From: Amycolatopsis japonica | GTDB lineage: Bacteria > Actinomycetota > Actinomycetes > Mycobacteriales > Pseudonocardiaceae | DNA: 64,000 nucleotides | Reading direction: 5' to 3' | Assembly: GCF_000732925.1 (NCBI RefSeq) | Contig: NZ_CP008953.1 | Location: 3,348,001-3,412,000 of the forward strand | Part shown: in pieces, positions 52,362 through 60,720 of the stretch | Position numbering within the stretch: position 1 is the stretch's first letter | How the letters are laid out: the number at the start of each line of letters is the position of its first letter | Translations under genes and position numbers: made by a program | The notes under the pieces: generated by a model | What the model saw: only the letters and a program-made list of their open reading frames with translations | Database searches by the model: none | What the model was told of the DNA's origin: nothing

Positions 52362-53101
52362 TGCGTGCCCTGATCACCAACGACGACGGTATCGACTCGC
52401 CGGGCCTGGCGGCGCTGGCCCAAGGCGCCGTGGACCACGGCTGGACCGTGGTGGTCGCCGCGCCCGCGGCGGAGGCGAGCGGGACCAGCGCGGGCCTGAC
52501 CGGTGCCGGGGGAGCGGGGCGGGTCGCGGTCGAACGACGCGAGCTGCCCGGGCTGGCCGGTGTCCCCGCGTTCGCCGTCGCCGCGCATCCCGGCCTGATC
52601 GCCCTGGCGGCGGCGCAGGGAACATTCGGCGAAGCACCGGAGATCGTCCTGTCCGGCGTGAACCACGGGGCGAACGTCGGGCGCGCGATCCTGCACTCGG
52701 GCACGGTGGGCGCGGCGCTGACGGCCTCGATCAACGGTGCCAGGGCGCTGGCGGTCTCACTCGACGTGGGACTGGATCCCGGCCCGCGCCCCCATTGGGA
52801 CACCGCGGTCGCCGTCGCCGCGACCCTGTTCGACCGGCTGACGGAACTGCCCGCCGGTACGGTTCTGAACCTCAACGTGCCCGATCGTTCCGAGGCGGGA
52901 CCGCCGAAACGCACCGGGCTGGCCGAGTTCGGCGCGGTGCGCAGTCACATCCAGAACGGCGAGGACAGCGCGTTCACCCTGACCGCGGTCACGGTCGAGG
53001 GCGAGTTGTCGCCGGGCAGCGACGCCCGCCTGCTGAGCGAAGGCCACGCGACGGTGACCGCGCTGAACTCGGTCACCGAAGATCCCCATCTGGACTGGTG
53101 A
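52361..53101 (+). CDS. surE: 5'/3'-nucleotidase SurE
   Basis: A 246-residue metal-dependent phosphatase of the SurE family, which dephosphorylates nucleoside monophosphates and short polyphosphates. The active-site motif ITNDDGIDSPGL at residues 5-16 supplies the metal-binding aspartates and asparagine, and LSGVNHGANVG near residue 100 gives the second metal-binding asparagine. The ATG overlaps the pfkB stop (TGATG). The coupling suggests shared nucleotide/sugar salvage, but this is inference. Confidence 0.9.
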   Translation: MRALITNDDGIDSPGLAALAQGAVDHGWTVVVAAPAAEASGTSAGLTGAGGAGRVAVERRELPGLAGVPAFAVAAHPGLIALAAAQGTFGEAPEIVLSGVNHGANVGRAILHSGTVGAALTASINGARALAVSLDVGLDPGPRPHWDTAVAVAATLFDRLTELPAGTVLNLNVPDRSEAGPPKRTGLAEFGAVRSHIQNGEDSAFTLTAVTVEGELSPGSDARLLSEGHATVTALNSVTEDPHLDW

Positions 53102-53113
53102 CCTCACGCGGGC

Positions 53114-53890
53114 TCACCGCCGGAACCAGCTCCGCCGCTTCACGGGGTTTTCCGGCTGCAGCCCCAGGCTTCCGGTCAGGAAGAAGGTCCCGGTCACGAT
53201 GTTGCCGCGCCCGGGCGGTCGCTCGAGCTCGGTGGTCGCGATGGCGACGTCGAGTTCGATCGCCGCGATGGTGCGGACCCGGATCCGGTGGAATGCCGTG
53301 CCGGTGACGGTGTTCACGGGGGTCTCGGCTTCGACGACCTCGCCGGCGAACAGCGCGTGGGCCGACGGCGCCCAGCCGGGTGCGGGTTCTCCTGGCGAGA
53401 AGGTGCCGGACGGGATGAAGTGGTCGGCGGCGAATTCCAGTTCACCGTCCTGCGAGGCCGAGTACGCGTCGGCGTCGGCGTGCACGGTGACTTCCTCGGC
53501 CAGTGCCGCCAGCACCAGGGAGCCGGACTCGAGCCGCCCGCCGGAGCCGGCGAGGACCGCTCGGTCTTCCAGTTCGACCGCGATGGGGCAGATCATTTCC
53601 CCGCCGACACCGTCCAGGAGGTCGAGCATCGCGGTCTCGTCGTCGACGAGGCGAATGTCGCCAACGGGGACTGCGGGCGCTTTGCCCGCCAGACAGGGCA
53701 GAAGGAACTCGATCTGACCATTGTGGACTTGCGCGACCAGCCGGGCACCGGACGGATCGGTCCAGACGTGCTCGCTGATCTTCTTGGTGATCCGCCGGGC
53801 GGTGCCCGCGCCGATCAGGGAAACGACCCGTTCCCCGAATTCTTCCTGGCTCGTGACGTCGATCCCGATCGCCCCGAAGTGGCTGGACAC
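53114..53890 (-). CDS. Hypothetical protein
   Basis: A 258-residue soluble acidic protein, likely mostly beta, with no signal peptide. It begins MSSHFGAIGIDVTSQEEFGERVV and has an RGNIVTGTFFLTGSLGLQ segment near the end. Homologues are expected in actinomycetes but I do not recognise a function. It is convergent with surE and divergent from the SMI1/KNR4 gene. Confidence 0.6.
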   Translation of the reverse strand: MSSHFGAIGIDVTSQEEFGERVVSLIGAGTARRITKKISEHVWTDPSGARLVAQVHNGQIEFLLPCLAGKAPAVPVGDIRLVDDETAMLDLLDGVGGEMICPIAVELEDRAVLAGSGGRLESGSLVLAALAEEVTVHADADAYSASQDGELEFAADHFIPSGTFSPGEPAPGWAPSAHALFAGEVVEAETPVNTVTGTAFHRIRVRTIAAIELDVAIATTELERPPGRGNIVTGTFFLTGSLGLQPENPVKRRSWFRR

Positions 53891-53985
53891 CTTGGCTCCC
53901 TCTGTTTCCCGGTTCGCCGGAGACTACTGGCCGGACCGGATCAAGGTCATCCGGATTTACCCGGACGTGGTGAATACTGGCCGTC

Positions 53986-54543
53986 ATGAACCAGACCGCC
54001 CGCGAGTTCGCCCGGTTGCGAAGCATCATCGAGCGGGAATTGCCCGACGCCGCACCGTTCCTGCCCGGCGCGTCCGAGCGGGAACTCGACCGGCTCGCCA
54101 CCGAGACCGGGCTCGTCCTGCCCACCGATCTGCGTGACCTCCTGCGCGTGTCGGCGGGCCAAGACGACCCCGACCAACTGAACGGACCGCTCAACTTCCA
54201 CCATTTCCTGACCGTCGACGAGATGATCGAGATGCACCGGATGCTCACCGACGTGGTCGGCGACCTGGCCGAACCCGTCGAGCAACCCGCTTGCCTGCGG
54301 TGGACGGTGTGGTCGGAATCCTGGTTGCCGTTCCTCGCTTTCCAGGGCGATTGCTACTTCCTGGACCTGGCTCCCGGCGAACTCGGCACCGTCGGACAGG
54401 TCGTGTCCCGCCCCAACGTGCCGGACCTCGGTGAGCCGATAGCGCCGTCGCTCGCCGCGTTCCTCGCCCGTGCGGCGGATCTCGTCGAAGCCGGACGCGT
54501 CAAGGTCGAAGAAAGCACGCTCGTCCTTCTCGACCTCCATTGA
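53986..54543 (+). CDS. SMI1/KNR4 (SUKH)-family protein
   Basis: A 185-residue protein with the SUKH landmarks: a LERLA-like helix followed by TGLVLPTDLRDLLRVSAGQ, a FHHFLTVDEMIEMHRML strip and a WLPFLAFQGDCYFLDLAPG core. In bacteria SUKH proteins are common immunity proteins against polymorphic toxins, but many have other roles. No toxin gene is adjacent. It is the last gene before the biosynthetic region. Confidence 0.75.
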   Translation: MNQTAREFARLRSIIERELPDAAPFLPGASERELDRLATETGLVLPTDLRDLLRVSAGQDDPDQLNGPLNFHHFLTVDEMIEMHRMLTDVVGDLAEPVEQPACLRWTVWSESWLPFLAFQGDCYFLDLAPGELGTVGQVVSRPNVPDLGEPIAPSLAAFLARAADLVEAGRVKVEESTLVLLDLH

Positions 54544-54743
54544 TCGGAGAAGGTCGGCGGGTCGACCTCGGCAGACCGCGCCGACCACGGGCGAGCACCA
54601 CGGCCTCTTGCATTCTGCTCTGAACTCCTTCGTGGCCGTAAAACGCCAGTTATGGATAAACACGCGGGAAACGCGGCGTTTACGATCTGCTTCAGTGCGT
54701 GTCGCGGAACCACCAAAAGCGGATGTCCACGTCGGAGACATAT

Positions 54744-55871
54744 ATGCGGATTCTCTTCACCACCGTGCCCTTGTCCGGTCACTTCTATCCGTTGGTCCCA
54801 CTCGCGTGGGCCTTCCGGGCGCGTGGCCACGAGGTGCTGGTGGCCACCTCGGAGGAATTCGTGCCGACCGTACTCCGTGCGGGTCTGCCCGCGGTTTCGT
54901 GCGGATCGGCCATGGTGTCCTTGGTCGATTTGACCGCCGGCGATTCCGGGAACGGCGAGGAGTTGCGCCGGTACGCGCACGGTCGGGTCTTCGCCGAGAT
55001 CGCCGCCCGGAACCTGCCGGGAATGACGTCGCTGATGAACGCGTGGCGGCCGGACCTCGTCGTCAGCGAACGGGCGGAGCTCAGCGGGCCGATCGCCGCC
55101 GCGGTGAGCGGCGTCCCGTGGGTGGAATTCCACTGGGGGATCGCCGAACTCGGCGAGTACCGGATGGGGGGCGCCGACATCCTCGCCGGTGAGCTCGAAG
55201 CGCGGGGACTGGACGGATTGCCTCGGCCGGGCCTGGTGGTCAATCCCTGGCCGCGCAGCCTCCGGCTGCCCTACGCGGCCGATCACCGGAGCATCCGGCA
55301 CGTGTCCTACAACGGTGACGCCAGTGTTCCGTCCTGGGCCGTGGAACGCCAGGCCGGGGGCCGGATCTGCCTGACACTGGGCACCGTGGTCCCGCACCTG
55401 GAAAAGGGACGGTTCGCCCAGCTCGCGCTGCCCATCCTGGAACAGCTGGCCCAGTTGAACGTCGAGATCGTGGTCGCCGTCGACGCCGGGGTCGCCGCAT
55501 CGTGGCCACCGCTGCCCCCCGTCATCCGTCACGTGGGCCGGATGCCGTTGTCCCAGGTCCTCGCGGCTTGCGATCTCGTCGTACACCACGGTGGCCAAGG
55601 AACCGCGTTGACCGCACTCGAAGCGGGAATTCCCCAGCTGGTGCTGCCGCAGTTCGACGATCAGTTCGAGAACGCGGGCGCGGTGGCGGAATCCGGCGCC
55701 GGCATTCGGCTGCTTCCCGCGCAGATCACGCCGCAAGCCGTGGCCAAAGGCTGCTTGGAATTGCTGGGCTCGGTGAAGTTCGGCATCGCCGCATCGGATA
55801 TCGCCGCCGAAATGGCCGCCGCGCCCTCGCCGCTCGAGATCACCGGCATATTCGAAAAGCTGATCCCCTGA
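54744..55871 (+). CDS. Glycosyltransferase of the enediyne/macrolide (GT1) type
   Basis: A 375-residue GT-B enzyme. The catalytic histidine is H13 (SGHFYP), and the nucleotide-sugar site HHGGQGT at residues 281-287 is followed by DQFENA. The size and HHGGxGT motif match antibiotic glycosyltransferases such as CalG and SgcA6-like enzymes. It would attach a dTDP-deoxyamino sugar to the aglycone. The start is taken at the ATG with GGAGA upstream; 15 more codons are open. An inverted repeat (TAAAC...GTTTA, 54657-54682) lies in the leader. It is the first gene of the putative cluster. Confidence 0.87.
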   Translation: MRILFTTVPLSGHFYPLVPLAWAFRARGHEVLVATSEEFVPTVLRAGLPAVSCGSAMVSLVDLTAGDSGNGEELRRYAHGRVFAEIAARNLPGMTSLMNAWRPDLVVSERAELSGPIAAAVSGVPWVEFHWGIAELGEYRMGGADILAGELEARGLDGLPRPGLVVNPWPRSLRLPYAADHRSIRHVSYNGDASVPSWAVERQAGGRICLTLGTVVPHLEKGRFAQLALPILEQLAQLNVEIVVAVDAGVAASWPPLPPVIRHVGRMPLSQVLAACDLVVHHGGQGTALTALEAGIPQLVLPQFDDQFENAGAVAESGAGIRLLPAQITPQAVAKGCLELLGSVKFGIAASDIAAEMAAAPSPLEITGIFEKLIP

Positions 55872-55913
55872 AGGCACCGTTGGATACCGACCGAACGTGA
55901 AGGATGACGATCG

Positions 55914-57062
55914 ATGGTGAAGAAGTCCATGTTCAGCAATCCGCTTCACGTCGGACGCCCCAACGTGGGTGACCGGGATCGGTTCCTGGAGAGGATCAAC
56001 GGCGCCCTGGATCGGCTGTGGCTGGCCAACAATGGCCCCTTGGTCCGCGAATTCGAGGCCCGGGTGGCCGAAATGGCGGGAACCGAGCATTGCGTTCCGG
56101 TGGCCAACGCGACGACCGGTATCCAGATCGCGGCCAAGGCGGCCGGGCTCCAGCCGGGCGACGAGGTCATCGTTCCCTCGTTCACCTCACCCGCGACACC
56201 GCACGCCCTTCAGTGGGTCGGCCTGGTCCCGGTCTTCTGTGACGTGGAAGCCACGACGGCGAACGCCGACCCCGAACACGTCGAACAGCTCATCGGGCCC
56301 AAGACGCGCGCCATCGTCGGAGTCCACGTGTTCGGCCGCCCCTGCGAGATCGATCAGCTCTCGAAGCTGGCCGAATGGCACGGAATTCCGGTGTTGTTCG
56401 ACGCCGCGCAGGCCGTCGGGTGCACTTACAAGGGGAAACCGGTCGGCGGGTTCGGGTCTGCGGAGATCTTCTCGTTCCACGCCACGAAGTACGTGAACAG
56501 CTTCGAAGGCGGCGCCATCGTGACGAACGACGAGCGCATCGCGTCGCAGGCGAGGGTCATGCGAAACCTCGGGCTCGACGACAATCGCGAGACCGTGGCG
56601 TGCGGGATCAACGGGCGGATGACCGAGGCCGCGGCCGCGATGGGGCTGACCTCGCTCGAGGCCATGGAAGCGTTCATGGAGATCAACCGGGAGAACCACG
56701 AGTCCTACCGCGACGGGCTCGCGGGGCTTCCCGGTGTCAAGGTCTACGAACAGGCCGACGAGGAACGCGCGAACCATCAGTACGTGGTCATCGAGGTCGA
56801 CGCGGCGACCGCGGGAATCCACCGCGACGCGGTCCAGGCTGCCCTGACCGAGCACAACGTCCTCGCCCGTCCCTATTTCCATCCGGGCTGCCACATGATC
56901 GACCCGTACCGGGGGCGTCCGGACGTCCACACTCCGCTCCCGTTGCCGCGTACCGAGGCGCTGTGCGAGCGGGTGCTTTCGCTGCCGACCGGCACCGCCG
57001 TCGGTCCGGCCGAGATCGCGGCCGTCTGTGAGATCATCCGCGACGCCTGCGCGGGAGCGTAG
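55914..57062 (+). CDS. DegT/DnrJ/EryC1-family sugar aminotransferase
   Basis: A 382-residue fold-type I aminotransferase that makes an amino group on a dTDP-keto sugar. The Schiff-base lysine is K192 in SFHATK, D163 lies in FDAAQA, and the N-terminus fits CalS13/SgcA4-like enzymes in pattern. GAAGGA precedes the ATG. It follows the glycosyltransferase on the same strand by 42 bases. The regiochemistry (3-amino or 4-amino) cannot be decided; in known enediynes the dimethylamino group is usually at C-4. Confidence 0.88.
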   Translation: MVKKSMFSNPLHVGRPNVGDRDRFLERINGALDRLWLANNGPLVREFEARVAEMAGTEHCVPVANATTGIQIAAKAAGLQPGDEVIVPSFTSPATPHALQWVGLVPVFCDVEATTANADPEHVEQLIGPKTRAIVGVHVFGRPCEIDQLSKLAEWHGIPVLFDAAQAVGCTYKGKPVGGFGSAEIFSFHATKYVNSFEGGAIVTNDERIASQARVMRNLGLDDNRETVACGINGRMTEAAAAMGLTSLEAMEAFMEINRENHESYRDGLAGLPGVKVYEQADEERANHQYVVIEVDAATAGIHRDAVQAALTEHNVLARPYFHPGCHMIDPYRGRPDVHTPLPLPRTEALCERVLSLPTGTAVGPAEIAAVCEIIRDACAGA

Positions 57063-57107
57063 GCGTCGCGGCGACCGGATCTCAGGGACGCCTTCGACGG
57101 ACGAGTG

Positions 57108-57875
57108 TCACTTTCGGACGGCGACGAACAGGCCCGGCGCGTTATGCGGGTCCGATCCGAGCGTCCACGGAATGTCCAGGAGTTCGACCGAGCAGTCGGC
57201 TCGGTCGAAAGCCGACACGTACTCCTCCTGCGTGAACAGGTTCATGAGGAAGTAGTCCGTCCATTCGCGGAGACCCGTCGATTCGCCGACCACGAACTTG
57301 ATCTCCACCCTCGCGTGATCGCCTTCCCGTACGGAATGGGTGATCCGGGAGACGACCTTGCCGTTGTCGCGCACCAGATGCCCGCCGACATAACCGTCGA
57401 TGAACATGTCGGGGAACCACCCCGGCTCCACGACCAGCACGCCGCCGGGTACCAGGTGTGAGGCGAGGTTCTTGATCGCCACCTCCATGTCCTCACGCGA
57501 CTCCAGGCAGGCGATGGCGTTTCCGAGGCACACCACCGAGTCGAACTTCCGGCCGAGGTCGAAGGTCCGCATGTCGTCGAGCTGCAGGTTGACACCAGGC
57601 AGCCGGCGGCTCGCGACACCCAGCATCGCCGGCGCGATGTCGACGCCCTCGACGTGATCGAACGAGTTCGCGAACCTGGCCAAATGAGCGCCGGTGCCAC
57701 AGGCGACGTCCGCGAGGCTGGCCGCGGCCGGGAACCTGGACTGGATCAGCCGCGTGATGTCGTCGGCCTCGGTCTCGAAATTCTTGCCCCTGCTGCGAAA
57801 GACGAGATCGTAGAGCTCGGTGTGGTCTTCTCCCCAGCGGGCGTGCGTGTCCGCCCAGTCCTGCTCGTCAGTCAT
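57108..57875 (-). CDS. Sugar N-methyltransferase (DesVI/TylM1-like)
   Basis: A 255-residue SAM-dependent methyltransferase. The SAM motif is VACGTGAHLARF near residue 58 and the whole protein follows TylM1/DesVI, including DLVFRSRGKNFETEADDI at the start, VVEPGWFPDMFIDGYV and ITHSVREGDHARVE. Those enzymes methylate the amino group of dTDP-amino sugars twice. With the aminotransferase this predicts a dimethylamino (or methylamino) sugar. The ATG has GGAG upstream. It is convergent with the aminotransferase. Confidence 0.88.
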   Translation of the reverse strand: MTDEQDWADTHARWGEDHTELYDLVFRSRGKNFETEADDITRLIQSRFPAAASLADVACGTGAHLARFANSFDHVEGVDIAPAMLGVASRRLPGVNLQLDDMRTFDLGRKFDSVVCLGNAIACLESREDMEVAIKNLASHLVPGGVLVVEPGWFPDMFIDGYVGGHLVRDNGKVVSRITHSVREGDHARVEIKFVVGESTGLREWTDYFLMNLFTQEEYVSAFDRADCSVELLDIPWTLGSDPHNAPGLFVAVRK

Positions 57876-58074
57876 GGGATCTCCGTATTCCTTCGGCCTT
57901 GCCCGGACCGGGCAGGCTTCTTCGCCGATTGTCCGGCCGGTCTCGTCACCGCGGCCACTCGCGAACTGCGGTCCGCGTGACCGGCGCGATGGCGCATTGC
58001 GGAAGTTGGTGATGGCGGAAAGCCGTAACTAGCATCGATTTCGCCGGATGATCAAGAAAACGAGGGGTGAACAC

Positions 58075-59550
58075 ATGAATCGGCTACGAATTTGGCGGCG
58101 GATCTCGGCGACGATCGCGATAACGATGAGCGCGTTGCTCATCGGCGATTCCGCTTCCGCGGGCCGCCAGGCGGTCCGGACGTCCCGGGCGACCCCGTTC
58201 ACTCAAGGCTGCGCCGGCGAGCAAACGCCGACCACTTTGTACACGAACTCCGAGGTCCAGCCGACTCTCGCGATCGACCCCGGCGATCCGCGGCACCTGG
58301 TCGGCACCTATCAGGTCGATCGCTGGCAGGACGGCGGTTCGCGTGGCGCCGTGGTCGTGACCTCGTTCGACGGTGGCCGGTCGTGGTCGCGCTCGACTCC
58401 GCCCTTGACGGAATGCGCGGGCGGCGACGAGGAGAACGGCGGCGATTTCAAGCGAATACTCGACGTGTGGAGCACGATCGGGCTCGACGGGACCGTGTAC
58501 CTGACTTCGCTCACCATCACCGGAGGCCTTTTCAGCCCCGAATCCGAACACGCGATCCAAGTGACGAAATCGGCCGACGGCGGCCGAACCTGGAGCGATC
58601 CCGAAACCATCACCCGGGAAAGCGGCATGGCGCTGAACGATTTCCCGACGATCACCGCGGACCCGACGGACTCGCGCTACGTCTACCTCGCCTGGTGCCG
58701 GATAGGAACGCGGGACGACGGGCAGTCCACCGGGCCGATGTACCTGGCGAGAAGTTCCGACGGAGGGAAGACCTGGGAGCAGCCGCGTCCGATCTTCGAC
58801 GGCGGTCTCAACACCTACGGATTCGCCGGCAGCGTCGAGGTACTGCCGAACGGGGTCCTCGTCTTCCCCTTCACCGCCATCTCCGAGGATCCGGTGACCC
58901 ATGAGCGTGGATTCCAGGCCATGGCGATCCGTTCCGCCGACAAGGGGCGCACCTGGTCACAGCCGGTGAAGATCAGCGAAATGCGCTCGGCGGGTGTCAA
59001 GGACCCGGACACGGGAACTCCCATCGCCGAGGCGGGGTACTTCATGCACAGCGCCATGGACGGACGCGGTGTGCTGTATACGGCATGGCAGGATTCCCGG
59101 TTTTCGGGCGGTGCTCGCGACGCCGTCGTCGTCGCCCGTTCGACCGATGGCGGTCTCACCTGGTCGGAACCGGTCGCGGCCAGCGGTGACCCCTCGGTGC
59201 CCGCCTTTTCGCTCTCTCTGGCCGCTCGCCGTGACGGTACCGTCGGGGTGACCTATTACGACTTCCGGCCAAATACCCCCGACCCGGTGACGTTGCCAAC
59301 CGATTTCTGGCTGGCAACGTCCACCGATGCCGGTGCGACGTGGTCGGAGCGAAAGGTGGACGGCCCGTCCGATCTGGCCGTCGTCCCCAAAGCGGACATC
59401 TTCGGTCCGACACCGTATTTGTACATGGGTGCACAGTACGGACTCGTTGCCGGGAGGAACTCTTTTGTTTCGCTTTTCGCGAAACCCAATGATGGCGATC
59501 TCGACAACCGTACTGATATCTACGCGACGAGTATCTACGGGCGCGGGTGA
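58075..59550 (+). CDS. Secreted sialidase-like BNR-repeat propeller protein
   Basis: A 491-residue exported protein. The signal peptide is RRISATIAITMSALLIGDSASA. Six Asp-box motifs (SxDxGxTW type: SFDGGRSWS, SADGGRTWS, SSDGGKTWE, SADKGRTWS, STDGGLTWS and STDAGATWS) mark a six-bladed sialidase propeller. The catalytic arginine triad and tyrosine of true sialidases could not be confirmed. It is unusual in such a cluster, and might act on glycans outside the cell or just be a neighbouring gene. ATG 58075 is chosen because the signal peptide starts there; it lies about 199 bases from the divergent methyltransferase. Confidence 0.8.
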   Translation: MNRLRIWRRISATIAITMSALLIGDSASAGRQAVRTSRATPFTQGCAGEQTPTTLYTNSEVQPTLAIDPGDPRHLVGTYQVDRWQDGGSRGAVVVTSFDGGRSWSRSTPPLTECAGGDEENGGDFKRILDVWSTIGLDGTVYLTSLTITGGLFSPESEHAIQVTKSADGGRTWSDPETITRESGMALNDFPTITADPTDSRYVYLAWCRIGTRDDGQSTGPMYLARSSDGGKTWEQPRPIFDGGLNTYGFAGSVEVLPNGVLVFPFTAISEDPVTHERGFQAMAIRSADKGRTWSQPVKISEMRSAGVKDPDTGTPIAEAGYFMHSAMDGRGVLYTAWQDSRFSGGARDAVVVARSTDGGLTWSEPVAASGDPSVPAFSLSLAARRDGTVGVTYYDFRPNTPDPVTLPTDFWLATSTDAGATWSERKVDGPSDLAVVPKADIFGPTPYLYMGAQYGLVAGRNSFVSLFAKPNDGDLDNRTDIYATSIYGRG

Positions 59551-59600
59551 ATGAATGCCCGGTGCCGGCTTTTTCGCGCGGGGCGACACCGGGCATTCAT
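59551..59600. terminator. Bidirectional terminator
   Basis: ATGAATGCCCGGTG (59551-59564) pairs perfectly with CACCGGGCATTCAT (59587-59600) across a 22-base loop. It separates the convergent sialidase-like and apoprotein genes. Confidence 0.75.
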
Positions 59601-59614
59601 GACCCGTACCACGA

Positions 59615-60052
59615 CTAGTTGAACGAGATCGTCACCTTGCCGACGCTCGAGGCGTCCGCGTTGAACACGCCGACGGCGCACTGGGTCGAGTTGCAGTCGA
59701 CGGCGACCGTGCTGCCGTCCAGCTTGTGGCCGTTGAACTGCTTGACCACCGTCAGCGGGGTGGAGAAGGAACCGCTGCCGTCCGAGGTGACCTGGAGGAC
59801 CCTGCCCGCGTCTCCGAGGCATTCCGTGCCGACCTGGCCGCACTCGCCGATCCAGAACGTCGAGTTGGCGGCGAGGCCGGAACCCGAAACCTGCACGGTC
59901 GCGCCGTCGGCGAGACCCGAGGTGGGCGTCACGGAAACGGACTCGACGGTTTCCGCGTTGGCGACGGAATACGATCCGAGTGCCAATCCGGTGGCGAACA
60001 CCGCGATAGCGCCGACCTTGGCAATGCGGGAGGTGCCGTTCTTCACGCGCAT
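59615..60052 (-). CDS. Neocarzinostatin-family enediyne apoprotein
   Basis: A 145-residue precursor with a 33-residue signal peptide (cleavage after ANA) and a 112-residue mature domain. Mature length fits neocarzinostatin (113), C-1027 (110) and kedarcidin (114) apoproteins. The opening VSVTPTSGLADGATVQVSGSGL is the family signature, and four cysteines at mature positions 38, 45, 87 and 92 would form the two disulfides of the family. These proteins bind and stabilise a chromoprotein enediyne and carry it out of the cell. The ATG has GGAG about seven bases upstream. A 13-bp direct repeat lies in the leader. Apo-like proteins without a chromophore exist, so the link to an enediyne is inferred. 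Confidence 0.88.
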   Translation of the reverse strand: MRVKNGTSRIAKVGAIAVFATGLALGSYSVANAETVESVSVTPTSGLADGATVQVSGSGLAANSTFWIGECGQVGTECLGDAGRVLQVTSDGSGSFSTPLTVVKQFNGHKLDGSTVAVDCNSTQCAVGVFNADASSVGKVTISFN

Positions 60053-60075
60053 CGAAATACTCCGATCATTTTGGG

Positions 60076-60110
60076 GTGGATTTCTCAGAGGTGATGAGTG
60101 GATTTCTCAG
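60076..60110 (-). promoter_or_regulatory. 13-bp direct repeats in the apoprotein leader
   Basis: GTGGATTTCTCAG occurs at 60076-60088 and again at 60098-60110, with a 22-bp period (two helix turns). The sites lie 24-58 bases before the apoprotein ATG, as expected for two subunits of a regulator binding on one face of the DNA, or for an mRNA-leader element. Confidence 0.5.
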
Positions 60111-60458
60111 CACTTCCTTGTGCTGTCTCAACCTCATCTGCCAATTACTTTACACAGGTCGGTCAGTGAAGAACACACAAACAGGACGGGGTGGCAATCG
60201 AGGAGAAGTCGGACATTCCACGCTTGGTTCGATCTTGGGGAGGAGTGTCCGAAGTGGACTTTTGTCACCTGCGATGATCGTGAACGGTGATCGATTCCGG
60301 CCCTCGGTGGGCCGTTTTCGCGAAGTCGTCCGTCCCGCCGATCGAGATGGCGCGGAGGGGTGTGCCGCGGTGGCTTGACGTCTCTCGACTGTCCGCCGGG
60401 GGGGCATCTCGGGTGAACCTCGGCGTTCGATGACGGCGGGATCTCTCCGAGGCACGGT

Positions 60459-60507
60459 CGTGCGTGGAGGATTTGGGACGTTGACCGTCCCAAATCCTCC
60501 ACGCACG
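60459..60507. repeat. 22-bp perfect hairpin, GGACGTTG-apex family
   Basis: CGTGCGTGGAGGATTTGGGACG (60459-60480) pairs along its whole length with 60486-60507 around a TTGAC loop. It belongs to the same family as the internal hairpins of the MITE-like elements; the stem differs in sequence but keeps pairing. Confidence 0.75.
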
Positions 60508-60568
60508 AATCGCCTGGCCGGCACAGGGTTGACTGCTCGGTGTGTCGAGGCGGCGCACGGGTCTCGGA

Positions 60569-60623
60569 CGTCGAGCGGGGAGGATTACGGACGCTCAACG
60601 TCCCGAATCCTCCCCGCTCGACG
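60569..60623. repeat. 25-bp hairpin, GGACGTTG-apex family
   Basis: A 25-bp stem (60569-60593 with 60599-60623) with two mismatches surrounds a CTCAA loop; read in reverse the apex is GGGACGTTGAGCGTCC. Adjacent to the 60459 hairpin, it gives two tandem family members in opposite orientation. Confidence 0.72.
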
Positions 60624-60662
60624 CTGCCAGCTGGTGTCCTTTGTAGACACCGGACATGACAA

Positions 60663-60702
60663 GAGGGTGCCCCATGGAACATCCGTCCCATGGGGCACCC
60701 TC
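60663..60702. terminator. Terminator of the O-methyltransferase gene
   Basis: GAGGGTGCCCCATGG (60663-60677) pairs perfectly over 15 bp with CCATGGGGCACCCTC (60688-60702) around a 10-base loop, 18 bases beyond the minus-strand stop. Confidence 0.75.
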
Positions 60703-60720
60703 ATGACACCGGGGGTCCGG

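Larger units (their letters stand above)
60053..60720. other. Intergenic region with repeats and hairpins
   Basis: This 668-base gap separates the apoprotein and O-methyltransferase genes. It holds the apoprotein leader with its 13-bp direct repeats, an AT-richer stretch up to about 60165, two large GGACGTTG-apex hairpins and a terminator before the methyltransferase end. No coding region is supported; open frames crossing it include the hairpins and look spurious. Confidence 0.6.

Noticed and set aside
60134-60691. Open frame on the minus strand between apoprotein and O-methyltransferase
   Set aside because: It runs through two large hairpins and a terminator, has no ribosome binding site and no recognisable protein features.
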